A DNA stretch of 54,543 nucleotides from Bacteroides sp. UBA7333 (GCA_002471195.1 DKPN01000021.1:1-54543); one strand, 5' to 3'; positions 1 to 8,197 are shown, counted from the stretch's first letter. Program-made: numbers and translations. Notes: a model not told the origin generated them from the letters alone.

Positions 1-278
1 ATATTTTTCAAAGCATATATTCTATTATTATGTCTTTAGTGATTGCTGTATTGTTTAAATCATTTTATTTAAATTATGTAATTTCACAATATTTAGACAT
101 TAAAATGGAGAATATATTTAGGGATTTAACCGTTTCTATAATTTGTGTTACACCTCTCCTAATTGAGGTATTTACATTATATCATAAATTCATTATTTTG
201 ATAATTTCAATATCTATATATGAGTTATTTTTTTACAAAGAGTTAAAGAGCATATTAAAAAAAATATTTGTAAGATAA
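1..278 (+). CDS. C-terminal end of a membrane protein, probably a polysaccharide flippase (Wzx-like), cut by window edge
   Basis: The reading frame is open from the first bases of the window and stops at TAA 276-278, so this is the tail of a gene that starts upstream. About 91 residues are visible. They contain two hydrophobic segments, one around the ICVTPLLIEVF stretch and one around the FIILIISISIYEL stretch, followed by a short basic tail. That pattern is usual for the last helices of oligosaccharide flippases of the MATE/Wzx type. The next gene, a glycosyltransferase, starts one base after the stop, so the two are co-transcribed. The flippase role is inferred from position and membrane character; a polymerase (Wzy) tail is the main alternative. 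Confidence 0.5.
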   Translation, partial: IFQSIYSIIMSLVIAVLFKSFYLNYVISQYLDIKMENIFRDLTVSIICVTPLLIEVFTLYHKFIILIISISIYELFFYKELKSILKKIFVR

Positions 279-279
279 A

Positions 280-1221
280 ATGAATATAGTTTACGCATGT
301 AATGATTTTTATATTCCACAAACTGGCATTTCTATTATCTCAGTTTGTGAGAACAATAAAAGTGTTAAAGATATCACATTTTACTTTCTGTCGGATAATG
401 TAAGTAAAGATAATATCAATGCACTTAGAAAAATAGTATTAAGTTATGAAAGAGAAATTACTGTAATACCATTCAAGGAAATTTCATATGACTTAAACAT
501 TTCAGATATAGGGCGTCATATAGCGACTATTTATGCAAAGGTTTTCTTTTCTCGTATTCCCGGATTGAATCGTGCCATCTATTTGGACAGTGATATTGTT
601 GTAGTTGGTTCTTTGCAGAAATTGTGGGAGATAAATTTGGATGACTGTTACATGGGGGCAGTTCAAACATTTTCTCAAAGTAAATCTGCTTTGGGTCTTC
701 CCGAAGAATATCAATTCTTTAACGATGGTATGGCAATTGTAAATGTTGATTACTGTAGAGAGAATGACTTGATAAGTAAGGTAAAGTCTGTAATAGCAAA
801 GTACGATGGCGCTCCACCTGTTTTTAGTGAAGGGGTTCTAAATGTTGTGTGTCAAGGCCATATTAAATATATAAGTCTAAGATATAACCTAATGGCTGGT
901 ATCTTATACTTTTTCAGACTGAATAGACAATATTTATATAAACGTCTTGATGCGTATACTCCAGAAGATATTCTAGATTCCTGTGAGCGTCCTATCTGCA
1001 TACATTATTTAACAGCCTTTTATAATAGGCCTTGGTTTGCACCATGTAAACACCCTTATAAAGAACATTATTTAAAATATAAAAAGTTATCTTTGTGGAA
1101 GGATGTTGTGCCTACATATAAGCCCTTACCATTAAGGGTTAGATTGATTGATAAGTCATTCCAATTGTTAGGGTACAAAATCACTAATATTCTTAGATCT
1201 CTAATTTCAAAAAAGTCATGA
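280..1221 (+). CDS. Family 8 glycosyltransferase
   Basis: This 313-residue protein has the layout of GT8 enzymes (galactosyl- and glucosyltransferases of LPS and capsule synthesis), which move a sugar from a nucleotide donor with retention of configuration. It opens with NIVYACNDFY, the usual first strand. The metal-binding DxD motif is YLDSDIVV (D103, D105). FNDGMAIVN at 147-155 is the typical acceptor-site block, and IHYLTAFYNRPW from 241 supplies the C-terminal metal-binding histidine. No membrane segment is visible, so it is probably a peripheral cytoplasmic enzyme. It lies directly behind the flippase tail and overlaps the next glycosyltransferase by four bases (ATGA). Family is confident; sugar and linkage cannot be read. 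Confidence 0.9.
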   Translation: MNIVYACNDFYIPQTGISIISVCENNKSVKDITFYFLSDNVSKDNINALRKIVLSYEREITVIPFKEISYDLNISDIGRHIATIYAKVFFSRIPGLNRAIYLDSDIVVVGSLQKLWEINLDDCYMGAVQTFSQSKSALGLPEEYQFFNDGMAIVNVDYCRENDLISKVKSVIAKYDGAPPVFSEGVLNVVCQGHIKYISLRYNLMAGILYFFRLNRQYLYKRLDAYTPEDILDSCERPICIHYLTAFYNRPWFAPCKHPYKEHYLKYKKLSLWKDVVPTYKPLPLRVRLIDKSFQLLGYKITNILRSLISKKS

Positions 1222-2336
1222 AAAATAAAATCTTATATATTGGCGGTTTTGAACTTCCAGACAAGAATGCCGCTGCTCAGCGGGTAATGGCAAACGCAAA
1301 GCTTTTACGTGAAATAGGATTTGATGTTTCCTTTATAGGAATATCAAAAGATGTCAAGACTGCTCTTAGTAATGTTGATGGTTTTGAAAGTATGCCAATT
1401 CCATATCCCACTGGTAATATTGAATGGATTCATCAAATATGTACATTTATAAATATTAATAGAATTCTCGAAAGAAAACCTCATTATGTAATTTTGTATA
1501 ACTTCCCGTCTATAGCTTCACTGAAGATATTAAAAGCATGCCATAAAAATGGCATCAAGGTTATCCATGACCTTACCGAATGGGAAACAGTATCTGGATG
1601 GTCTATGAGATCAATAATACGAAGAGCTGATATAAACTTACGAATGCACTATTGCATAAAAAAAATGGATGGTGTGATTGCGATTAGCAAGTATCTTTTT
1701 GATTATTATAAAAATGTTACTAATTGCATTTTTGTTCCTCCTACGATTGATATTCAGGCAGAAAAATGGAAAAGAAACAGTAGTAATAATTCTCATAACA
1801 AAATTAAACTTATTTATGCAGGAACTGCCGGTTATGGTTGCAAAGATAGGCTAGACTATATTATTGATGCACTGAAAGGAAAAGAAAAACTAGAGTTGAC
1901 TGTTATAGGCATGACAAAAGAAGAGTATGAACGAGGATATTCTTTGCAAGTTCCTGATCAAGTTAATGTGAATTTTAAAGGTCGCCTCCCACATCTTGAT
2001 ACTATTAAAGCTGTTCAAGATGCTGATTTCCAGATGTTAATTCGCGATAATAATAAAAAAAACAGCGCAGGTTTCCCTACAAAATTTGTGGAGTCAATGG
2101 CATGCGGTACACCAATAATTGCTACACTTTCAAGTAATATAGGAGATTTCCTTAAAGATGGAATAAATGGAGTTGTTGTTTCAGATAGTAAACAGCTTGA
2201 AATAATTTTTTCTGAAATCTCTAATATTGAAAGAAAAAAGATTACTGAGATGAAATTAGCTTGTAGAAACAATCACAGCTTTGATTATCATAACTACCAA
2301 AGCGTATTTTCTAATATTTTCAAATCACAATCATAA
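1218..2336 (+). CDS. Family 4 glycosyltransferase
   Basis: This 372-residue protein is a GT-B fold glycosyltransferase, group 1/GT4. The N-terminal half starts ILYIGGFELPDKNAAAQRV, the usual first strand and glycine-rich turn. The C-terminal donor-binding half has FVESMACGTPIIAT at about 290-303, the E-x7-E region that binds the nucleotide sugar, followed by DGINGVVV. The start overlaps the GT8 stop by four bases and its own stop shares one base with the next ATG, so expression is translationally coupled. It probably adds one sugar of the repeat unit on the cytoplasmic face of the membrane. Donor and acceptor are unknown. Confidence 0.88.
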   Translation: MKNKILYIGGFELPDKNAAAQRVMANAKLLREIGFDVSFIGISKDVKTALSNVDGFESMPIPYPTGNIEWIHQICTFININRILERKPHYVILYNFPSIASLKILKACHKNGIKVIHDLTEWETVSGWSMRSIIRRADINLRMHYCIKKMDGVIAISKYLFDYYKNVTNCIFVPPTIDIQAEKWKRNSSNNSHNKIKLIYAGTAGYGCKDRLDYIIDALKGKEKLELTVIGMTKEEYERGYSLQVPDQVNVNFKGRLPHLDTIKAVQDADFQMLIRDNNKKNSAGFPTKFVESMACGTPIIATLSSNIGDFLKDGINGVVVSDSKQLEIIFSEISNIERKKITEMKLACRNNHSFDYHNYQSVFSNIFKSQS

Positions 2337-2896
2337 TGAATGAAAAATTATATAAAGTATGGATTAACTTGATTCCACTGTTTAGAGGCATAACCAAATC
2401 CATGCTGTTTTCTTTTTTTCGAAGAAATATTACTATAGGTAGAAAAACAAGAATAAAACGCAATACGGAATGGAAATTATTCCCCGGCTGTTTATTCTTA
2501 TCAGGAAGGAACTTGATTGTTGGAAATGATGTTACATTAAGTGCATCAAAAAAGGCAGAGTTAATTATAGGAGACAATGTAGGCATTGGTAATAGATGTC
2601 AAATTGTATGTCATAAGCGTATTTCTATAGGAGATGGAACAATCCTTGCACCGAATGTTTTGATTTATGACCACAACCACATCTTTGATTCAAATGGCGG
2701 TGTTCGTCAAAGAGAATTTGACGATGGCGAAGTTATCATAGGCAATAACTGTTGGTTAGGTGCAGGATGCATTATTCTTAAAGACGTTCACATTGGTGAT
2801 AAAAGTGTAATTGCAGCAGGCAGTGTTGTTACTAAAGATGTTCCTGCAAATTGTGTCGTCGGTGGTAATCCTTCCAAAATAATAAAATATTTATAA
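2336..2896 (+). CDS. Hexapeptide-repeat O-acyltransferase
   Basis: This 186-residue protein carries left-handed beta-helix repeats: runs such as LIIGDNVGIGNRCQI, ISIGDGTIL and VIIGNNCWLGAGC. The motif DHNH at 112-115 holds the catalytic-type histidine of the NodL/Maa/WcaF acetyltransferases. The C-terminus, VVGGNPSKIIKYL, is the classic end of this family. It probably acetylates a sugar of the polysaccharide being built by its neighbours, with acetyl-CoA as donor. Its ATG shares one base with the preceding stop, and the sugar-phosphate transferase begins just after it. Family is firm; the acceptor sugar is not known, and transfer of a different acyl group is possible. Confidence 0.88.
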   Translation: MNEKLYKVWINLIPLFRGITKSMLFSFFRRNITIGRKTRIKRNTEWKLFPGCLFLSGRNLIVGNDVTLSASKKAELIIGDNVGIGNRCQIVCHKRISIGDGTILAPNVLIYDHNHIFDSNGGVRQREFDDGEVIIGNNCWLGAGCIILKDVHIGDKSVIAAGSVVTKDVPANCVVGGNPSKIIKYL

Positions 2897-2897
2897 T

Positions 2898-3503
2898 ATG
2901 TATATCTTATTTAAACGATTCGCTGACTTTTGCATATCACTTATTGCATTAGCTATTCTCTTTGTTCCTTTATTACTTGTTGCTCTTTTGATTAAATTAG
3001 AAAGCAAAGGGTCTATTATCTTCAAACAAGAAAGATTAGGCAAAGATGGGATACCATTTAAAATTTGGAAATTCCGTTCAATGTGTGTTGGTGCTGAAAA
3101 GCAAGGAACTGGTGTTTACTCCTATAAAGGGGATTCAAGAATAACTAAGGTTGGAAAAATTATTCGTGCCACAAGCATTGATGAACTTCCACAATTAGTG
3201 AATATTTTAAAAGGAGATATGGCTCTTATTGGTCCTCGTCCTGCTTTAACATACCATCCTTGGCCTTATGAACAATATAATGAACACCAGAAGCATATGT
3301 TTGATGTTCTACCTGGTGTAACAGGATGGGCTCAAGTAAATGGTCGTAAGGAAGTTCCATGGCCAGAACGTATTGAACTGAATGTATATTATGCAAAGAA
3401 TATTTCATTGGCCTTTGATATGAGAATATTTTTCATGACAATATTCAAAGTTGCTACTAATGCAAATAACAAGAATACAGGGGAAACTGGTATAAAAAAA
3501 TAA
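2898..3503 (+). CDS. Undecaprenyl-phosphate sugar-1-phosphate transferase (initiating enzyme)
   Basis: This 201-residue protein is a short, PglC-like member of the bacterial sugar transferase family, which loads the first sugar phosphate onto undecaprenyl phosphate to start a repeat unit. There is one N-terminal membrane or re-entrant helix at about 10-33. Family motifs follow in order: KFRSM at 58-62, the catalytic pair D95-E96 in SIDELPQL, GPRP at 112-115 and PGVTGWAQVNGR at 139-150. It lacks the extra N-terminal helices of WcaJ/WbaP. It begins one base after the acyltransferase stop. This gene shows that the cluster makes a lipid-linked glycan. Confidence 0.93.
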   Translation: MYILFKRFADFCISLIALAILFVPLLLVALLIKLESKGSIIFKQERLGKDGIPFKIWKFRSMCVGAEKQGTGVYSYKGDSRITKVGKIIRATSIDELPQLVNILKGDMALIGPRPALTYHPWPYEQYNEHQKHMFDVLPGVTGWAQVNGRKEVPWPERIELNVYYAKNISLAFDMRIFFMTIFKVATNANNKNTGETGIKK

Positions 3504-3514
3504 ACTTATTGACT

Positions 3515-4339
3515 ATGTTACATTTGATGTATATCACAAAACGACCTGAAGTTGCAATTATTGCAGAACAGGCAGGTATTGATTGGATATTTGTTGACAT
3601 GGAATTCATTGGAAAGGATTCTAGACAGGGCGGTTTAGATACTGTTAAGAATCATCATACAGTGGAAGATGTCGCAATAATCAAAAAAGCAGTTAAGAAA
3701 GCTGAAGTATTAGTGCGTATCAACCCCATTCATGATGCAATAGATAACTATTTTTCTTCTGAAGATGAAATTGAAGCGATAATCAAAGCCGGCGCAGATA
3801 TTATAATGCTCCCTTTATTCAAGACTTTAGAAGAGGTTAGAAAGTTTATTGGTTTCGTAAATGGTCGGGCTAAGACCTGCCTTTTAGTTGAGACTCCTGA
3901 AGCGGCACTTCTGATAGATGAAATTCTTGAAATAAAGGGAATAGATATGATACATCTTGGACTGAACGATTTGCATTTAGCTCTAGGAATGAAATTTATG
4001 TTTGAACTTCTTGCAAATGGAACAGTGGATAGTCTATCTTCAAAGATTAAGGCTAAAGGAATACCATTTGGATTCGGAGGAGTAGCTACACTTACAGGTG
4101 GTGCAATGCCTGGGTCGATGATTATAAAGGAACATTATCGATTAGGAAGTTCTATGGTAATTGTGTCAAGAAGTTTCTGTAATACTGATAAGATAACAGA
4201 TTTACAAGAAGTGAGACGAATCTTTAACCAAGGTATCGCAGATATTCGTTGTTTAGAGAAAGAAGCTGAAGATGCCATTAAATATTTTTCTGAAAATAGA
4301 GACTCTGTAATTAGGTGTGTGAGAAATATTATCCGCTAA
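3515..4339 (+). CDS. HpcH/HpaI-type aldolase in the polysaccharide cluster
   Basis: About 274 residues resembling the HpcH/HpaI aldolase and citrate lyase beta family, TIM-barrel enzymes that make or break C-C bonds with pyruvate or acetyl units. Visible blocks are AGIDWIFVDMEF, VLVRINPI, GADIIMLPLF, LLVETPEA with the metal-binding Glu, and GLNDLHLALG with the metal-binding Asp. A TTG six bases upstream (3509) is in frame, but ATG 3515 gives a normal start 11 bases after the sugar transferase. Members of this family are usually catabolic; here it sits among glycan genes and before a 2-hydroxyacid dehydrogenase, suggesting synthesis of a small acid substituent. The substrate is unknown. Confidence 0.72.
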   Translation: MLHLMYITKRPEVAIIAEQAGIDWIFVDMEFIGKDSRQGGLDTVKNHHTVEDVAIIKKAVKKAEVLVRINPIHDAIDNYFSSEDEIEAIIKAGADIIMLPLFKTLEEVRKFIGFVNGRAKTCLLVETPEAALLIDEILEIKGIDMIHLGLNDLHLALGMKFMFELLANGTVDSLSSKIKAKGIPFGFGGVATLTGGAMPGSMIIKEHYRLGSSMVIVSRSFCNTDKITDLQEVRRIFNQGIADIRCLEKEAEDAIKYFSENRDSVIRCVRNIIR

Positions 4340-4604
4340 TAATATGATCTTTTAATTATTGTATTAATCTTTGTATTGTCTTATTGGATTGAAGTTAGAT
4401 AATAGACTGTTTCTTTATGTAATCTTTTTCTATATATCAGAATTCCAATTATTTACTGCAAAATGTCGAACATTAAAAAATATCATTGATTAACAACGAT
4501 AGTTTAGAAGTCTTACTATATTCTATAATAGCTATTTAAATTCTTATTAGTATGCTTTTTACGATATGTTATTCACAAAATATTTTATCAAGAATTAAAT
4601 TATA
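4340..4604. other. AT-rich gap inside the polysaccharide cluster
   Basis: This 265-base gap separates the aldolase from the dehydrogenase in an otherwise gapless series. It is very AT-rich, has no convincing ORF, and shows no strong hairpin terminator or clear TAnnTTTG box. It may hold a weak internal promoter or be the scar of a lost gene. Confidence 0.4.
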
Positions 4605-5519
4605 ATGAATTTATTATTAACTGGTTGTTTTAAATACACAGAAGCGCAAATGAAGTCTTTTCGAGATTTAGGATATGATGTGTATTTCATGCAGCAAGAA
4701 TCCGGTGAATTGCCTATTCCGGTTTCGTTGATTGATGCTACTGTATGTAATGGACTCTTTCTCAGTTATGAAATTGATGAATTTACAAATCTAAAATTCA
4801 TTCAACTGACAAGTGCCGGATTCGATAGGGTTCCTATTGATAAAATAAAAGAACGTGGTATTGCACTAAATAACGCCCAAGGAGTGTATAGTGTTCCTAT
4901 GGCAGAATGGGCTTTATATAGAGTTCTTGAGCGTTATAAGCAAGGATGGTTCTTCAAACAGGAACAGAGTGCAGCCAGATGGACAAAGCACAGAGGCCTT
5001 TGGGAAGTAACTGGAAGAAAGGTTGCTATTGTTGGCGCAGGAAATGTCGGTCAAGAAGTTGCCAAACGCTTTAATATATTAGGTGCAGAGATAACAGGAT
5101 TTGACATTCATACTAATGAAACCCAATGTTTTGACCATATGGCATTGACTGACACATTAAAAAATCGCATAAATGATTTTGATATTATAATACTCACAGC
5201 ACCTCTTCTTCCTTCTACTGAAAAAATAATCTCAAGAGAGGTAATGATGAGTATGAAGGAAAATGCTATGTTGGTGAATATCGCACGTGGCGGTCTGATT
5301 GATGAACAAGCAATGTGTGAAGTTCTATCATTAAGAAAAGATGTTTTTGTCGCATTGGATGTATTTGAGTTAGAACCTTTATCTTCAAATTCACCTTTGT
5401 GGTTAATGGAAAATGTAGCGGTTTCTCCACATAATTCTTTCGTATCCGATGGAAATAATGCAAGAATGTTCGATGTTATTTATGACAATTTAAAATTATT
5501 CATTAATAGTCAATCATGA
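4605..5519 (+). CDS. D-isomer-specific 2-hydroxyacid dehydrogenase, NAD-binding
   Basis: This 304-residue protein matches the D-2-hydroxyacid dehydrogenase family, which interconverts 2-keto and 2-hydroxy acids with NAD(H). The dinucleotide fold starts at VAIVGAGNVGQEVA (GAGNVG at 144-149). The catalytic triad is present: R228 in NIARGG, E257 in ELEP and H276 in VSPHN. The N-terminal substrate lobe carries the usual LTSAGFDRV stretch. It overlaps the next glycosyltransferase by four bases, tying it to the glycan pathway. Together with the upstream aldolase it could make a hydroxyacid decoration of the polysaccharide; that link is inference. The substrate could be anything from glyoxylate-like to larger keto acids. 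Confidence 0.85.
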   Translation: MNLLLTGCFKYTEAQMKSFRDLGYDVYFMQQESGELPIPVSLIDATVCNGLFLSYEIDEFTNLKFIQLTSAGFDRVPIDKIKERGIALNNAQGVYSVPMAEWALYRVLERYKQGWFFKQEQSAARWTKHRGLWEVTGRKVAIVGAGNVGQEVAKRFNILGAEITGFDIHTNETQCFDHMALTDTLKNRINDFDIIILTAPLLPSTEKIISREVMMSMKENAMLVNIARGGLIDEQAMCEVLSLRKDVFVALDVFELEPLSSNSPLWLMENVAVSPHNSFVSDGNNARMFDVIYDNLKLFINSQS

Positions 5520-6625
5520 AAAAGTTTATACTAATATCTCCCAAAAATAGATCGGCTTATAATTTTAGAGGTGACTTAATAAAAGATATTCAGGCCAAGG
5601 GATATGATGTGGTTGTAACAGGGCCTAATCGTGAAGGAGTTGAAAGAATCGAAGCACTCGGGGCTAAATTCATCGATGTGCCTTTAAGTAAGAATGGATT
5701 AAACCCATTTGCAGATATTTCTTACTTTCTGAAACTAAAAAGCATCATGAAAACAGAGAAGGCTGATGCAATTATGGGCTACACAATTAAACCTGTTATT
5801 TATGGTTCTATTGCCGGGTTGCTTACAGGAGTAAAGAATCGTACGGCTATGGTAACAGGAGCTGGTTATCTATTCGCAAGCAAAAGCCTAAAGGCTAGAA
5901 TAATCAAGCAACTTTCATTTGTCTTATATAAACTTGGTTTAGGAGCTGCTCAAAAAGTAATATTCCAGAATATTGATGATTTAAATGAATTTGTTGAGCA
6001 TGGACTAATCAAGAAGGATAAATGCCACGTTGTTAATGGTTCTGGGGTTAATATGAGTAAATACACCCCATCCCCTTATCCTAAAATGCCTACTTTTTTC
6101 TTTTTAGGAAGATTGGTTAATGCAAAAGGGGTAATGGATTATGCAAGGGCTGCTAAGATCGTGAAAGAAAAGTACCCTAAATCACGCTTTATGATTTTAG
6201 GTAAGTTTGAGAATAATTTACCCGATGCAATAACATCTGAAGAATTATTGCCTTATGTGAAAGAAGGTGTAATAGAGATGTTTCCTGAGACGGATAATAT
6301 TGCAAAGTATTATGCAATGACATCTGTTTTTGTACTTCCTACAGCATATCGAGAAGGAACGCCACGTGTTATTTTAGAGGCAATGGCATCGGCACGTGCA
6401 ATTATCACTACATATACACCGGGATGTAAAGAGACCGTATTAGAGGGTATAAATGGTTTTTTTGTACCAACACATAATCCAGATATACTTTCTGAAAAAA
6501 TGATCCATTTTATAAATAATTCTGAAGATATTGAAAAAATGGGAAAAGCTAGTTTGGAAAAGTGTAAATCTAAATATGAGATTTCAATAATTAATAAAAA
6601 TATGCTAACAATAATGGATTTATAG
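5516..6625 (+). CDS. Family 4 glycosyltransferase
   Basis: This 369-residue GT-B glycosyltransferase is of the GT4 type common in Bacteroidales capsule and O-antigen clusters. The first strand is FILISPKNRSAYNFRGDL. MGYTIKPVIYGSIAG is the typical mid-domain block of the PglA/CapM-like subgroup. FFFLGRLVNAKGV opens the donor-binding half, and EGTPRVILEAMASARAIITT at 280-299 is the E-x7-E nucleotide-sugar site. It overlaps the dehydrogenase by four bases and is the last intact gene of this block; downstream lies an aminotransferase remnant, so the cluster has lost its end here. Specificity is unknown. Confidence 0.88.
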   Translation: MKKFILISPKNRSAYNFRGDLIKDIQAKGYDVVVTGPNREGVERIEALGAKFIDVPLSKNGLNPFADISYFLKLKSIMKTEKADAIMGYTIKPVIYGSIAGLLTGVKNRTAMVTGAGYLFASKSLKARIIKQLSFVLYKLGLGAAQKVIFQNIDDLNEFVEHGLIKKDKCHVVNGSGVNMSKYTPSPYPKMPTFFFLGRLVNAKGVMDYARAAKIVKEKYPKSRFMILGKFENNLPDAITSEELLPYVKEGVIEMFPETDNIAKYYAMTSVFVLPTAYREGTPRVILEAMASARAIITTYTPGCKETVLEGINGFFVPTHNPDILSEKMIHFINNSEDIEKMGKASLEKCKSKYEISIINKNMLTIMDL

Positions 6626-6733
6626 ATGTTAATAATAAACTAAAATTAGGCATTCGTTAATTATTAAATAGAAATACTTTCTGATAGTTTTTTCGATAAT
6701 TCTGCATATAAATTCTATTTATAATAGGTTTAA

Positions 6734-6907
6734 ATTACAGATTTTAAAGGATATTTTATCAAACACTTACAACCTGTATTTGTGAATGGTAATGCGGAAC
6801 GTCTATTTAACAAGGGGCTTTGTATTCCTTCGGGCCCGTGTGTGACGGATGAGGATGTGGCTTACATAGTGGATGAAATAAATAAGTTTGGTCACAAATT
6901 AACATAG
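6734..6907 (+). pseudogene. C-terminal fragment of a DegT/DnrJ/EryC1 sugar aminotransferase
   Basis: Between an in-frame TAA at 6731 and a TAG at 6905-6907 the frame reads KGYFIKHLQPVF, VNGNAERLFNKGLC, IPSGPCVTDEDVAYIVDEI. These are the last blocks of PLP-dependent sugar aminotransferases (PglE/WbpE type): HLQPVF, then G-AE-LF-GLCLPSG, then TDED. There is no start codon and the catalytic part is missing. A few residues normally found between PVF and VNG also appear to be absent, so an internal deletion is likely. This is the only remnant of a gene that probably once closed the glycan cluster. Confidence 0.75.
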
Positions 6908-7016
6908 AAAGCCTTCTCCTATTAACATAATTTAAGAATGTGTGATATAAACTTTGTCATTAACTATACTGTTATTAGCTCTACAGAGTTTTTAATATAA
7001 TATGACATAGCGGCAT

Positions 7017-7051
7017 AAAAAAGCCCTGACAAAGCGGCAACTCTGTCAGGG
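7017..7051 (-). terminator. Rho-independent terminator for the minus-strand HNH gene
   Basis: CCCTGACA (7024-7031) pairs perfectly with TGTCAGGG (7044-7051) across a 12-base loop. An A-run at 7017-7022 on the plus strand gives the T-run for minus-strand transcripts. It lies just past the stop of the first HNH gene. Confidence 0.75.
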
Positions 7052-7065
7052 TGATTTTCAAAGGT

Positions 7066-7317
7066 TTAATACTTATCATTCTTTTTACAATTTGCAATAG
7101 AATTCATCGGTTGCAAATTATTAAGATGGTCGGTACCATCTTTTGATTGGGGTTTAGAATGGTCAACATTCCATCCCATTTCACTGGTTTTACCATAAGA
7201 AGGTTTATACATTTGATTTCCGTATATATCCTTGCGATATAAATCTGGATTTTTACCTCTTATTGGCTGGCCTTTGTCCCAAATTTGGTCTAAACGGTCT
7301 TTGCTGTAATTACTCAT
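7066..7317 (-). CDS. Mini HNH-domain protein (HNH-1)
   Basis: This 83-residue protein is little more than an HNH nuclease core. GWNVDHSKPQSKDG carries the D52-H53 pair, NNLQPM gives N67, and a final NCKKND supplies the third element. I chose the ATG at 7317 over the in-frame ATG at 7326 because it places D52, H53 and N67 at the same residue numbers as in the sister protein encoded at 7459-7749. There is no zinc-binding Cys pair and no other domain. Such small HNH proteins may nick or cut DNA or RNA, or act with a partner; role unknown. It is followed by a clear terminator. A role in defence or element mobility is only inferred. Confidence 0.7.
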   Translation of the reverse strand: MSNYSKDRLDQIWDKGQPIRGKNPDLYRKDIYGNQMYKPSYGKTSEMGWNVDHSKPQSKDGTDHLNNLQPMNSIANCKKNDKY

Positions 7318-7458
7318 TGTAATCAAAGTCTAATGACAACATGTTTCAGGTTATCGTTATCTCTGCAATTTAGCAGAATTATTAAACCATATTTGCTCAA
7401 TGCACGCTTGGGAGAACTCTTTATTGCGCTGCAACGCAATTTGAGTGAGAGCAACAAT

Positions 7459-7749
7459 TTAGGAGTTATGCACTCCAACTGCCTTAATCTTACAAACTAG
7501 GCGGTCGTTTTGTCGTGAAGCATTGTTCTCCCATTGTAATGGGCGAAGATTGGATAGAGCATCGCTTCCTCCTTTAGAAACAGGAGTTATATGGTCAATT
7601 TCCCATCCATACTCACTATCTCTGTTTCCATAATAAGTGCGTCCTATCCAGGCTCCACATTGGTCTTGTCTCCAAACATTAGGATCATTCTCAGCTGTAC
7701 TTTTAGCCTTTTCCCAAACTGCTTGAATTGTTTTATCATCAAATGCCAT
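7459..7749 (-). CDS. Mini HNH-domain protein (HNH-2), paralogue of HNH-1
   Basis: This 96-residue protein has the same plan as HNH-1: an N-terminal helix with W12, a W-R-x-D-x-x-G stretch, a tyrosine-glycine turn, then GWEIDHITPVSKGG with D52-H53, and SNLRPLQWENNASR with N67. The IDHI-P-S-GG form is closer to the HNH consensus than the other copy, so this one is more likely to be an active nuclease. It lies upstream of HNH-1 on the same strand with 141 bases between them, so the pair may share a transcript. The two copies look like an old tandem duplication. Their target and biological role cannot be read. Confidence 0.75.
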   Translation of the reverse strand: MAFDDKTIQAVWEKAKSTAENDPNVWRQDQCGAWIGRTYYGNRDSEYGWEIDHITPVSKGGSDALSNLRPLQWENNASRQNDRLVCKIKAVGVHNS

Positions 7750-7998
7750 TTACCGATATTTTAGCGTTAAAGGACTTTATGAATGCAGATGAAAGGTAGC
7801 CCTAATAACCATATCATTGCATATGTCTCTTATCTTCAATTATACAGGGGAAGAATCTATAAAAGCCTGTGACATGCTCTCACGAGTTTTTAGCTTCATA
7901 GGAACCTAAGAATGTCTTTGGTATAATTAACAAATATTATGCCAAAGTTCAAGAAAGTTTAAATGAGTTTTAAACAGAGTCATCTTATTTGTAAATAA
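7750..7998. other. Gap with no gene seen
   Basis: This AT-rich stretch lies between the divergent HNH-2 gene and the IS66 fragment. I see no ORF of note, no clear promoter box and no strong hairpin. It presumably contains the minus-strand promoter of the HNH genes. Confidence 0.4.
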
Positions 7999-8073
7999 AA
8001 TGATACCATGCGTTACTTTCTATGTCCAGGAAAGACTGATATGCGTAAGGGTTTCATTCACTTTGCCGAGTGA
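7999..8073 (+). mobile_element. IS66-family orf2 (TnpB accessory) remnant
   Basis: The frame reads NDTMRYFLCPGKTDMRKGF followed by IHFAE and TGA at 8071-8073. This is the N-terminal signature of the IS66 orf2 protein (normally about 115 residues), in which the LCPGKTDMRKG block is highly conserved. A TAA lies immediately upstream of the Asn codon. No transposase gene, intact end repeat or target duplication is visible. It is a dead fragment marking past IS66 insertion at this spot. Confidence 0.75.
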
Positions 8074-8080
8074 TACTGGA

Positions 8081-8197
8081 GTTGCTAACTTTATTCTGAT
8101 ATTAGGTTACGATGTTCTTAAGAAGTACTCTTTGTTCTTTGATATTTTTAATGCGAAACTCCGTTTTGAGAATAATAAACAAAATATGCCAGACTGA
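8081..8197 (+). pseudogene. Possible C-terminal fragment of a retropepsin-like aspartyl protease
   Basis: In a frame shifted relative to the IS66 piece, the sequence reads LILGYDVLKKYSLFFD, then NAKLRFENN, and ends at TGA 8195-8197. This resembles the last blocks of Bacteroidetes retropepsin-like proteases (dGILGydfLkky, D-x-x-NkkLyf). The catalytic DTG part is not recognisable here. An ATG at 8000 opens this frame, but the resulting 65-residue protein would be a chimera of unrelated debris. The match is short and the call is tentative. Confidence 0.35.

Noticed and set aside
8000..8197. 65-codon ORF as an intact gene
   Set aside because: Its first part is an out-of-frame reading of an IS66 orf2 fragment and the second part resembles a protease tail; better treated as debris.
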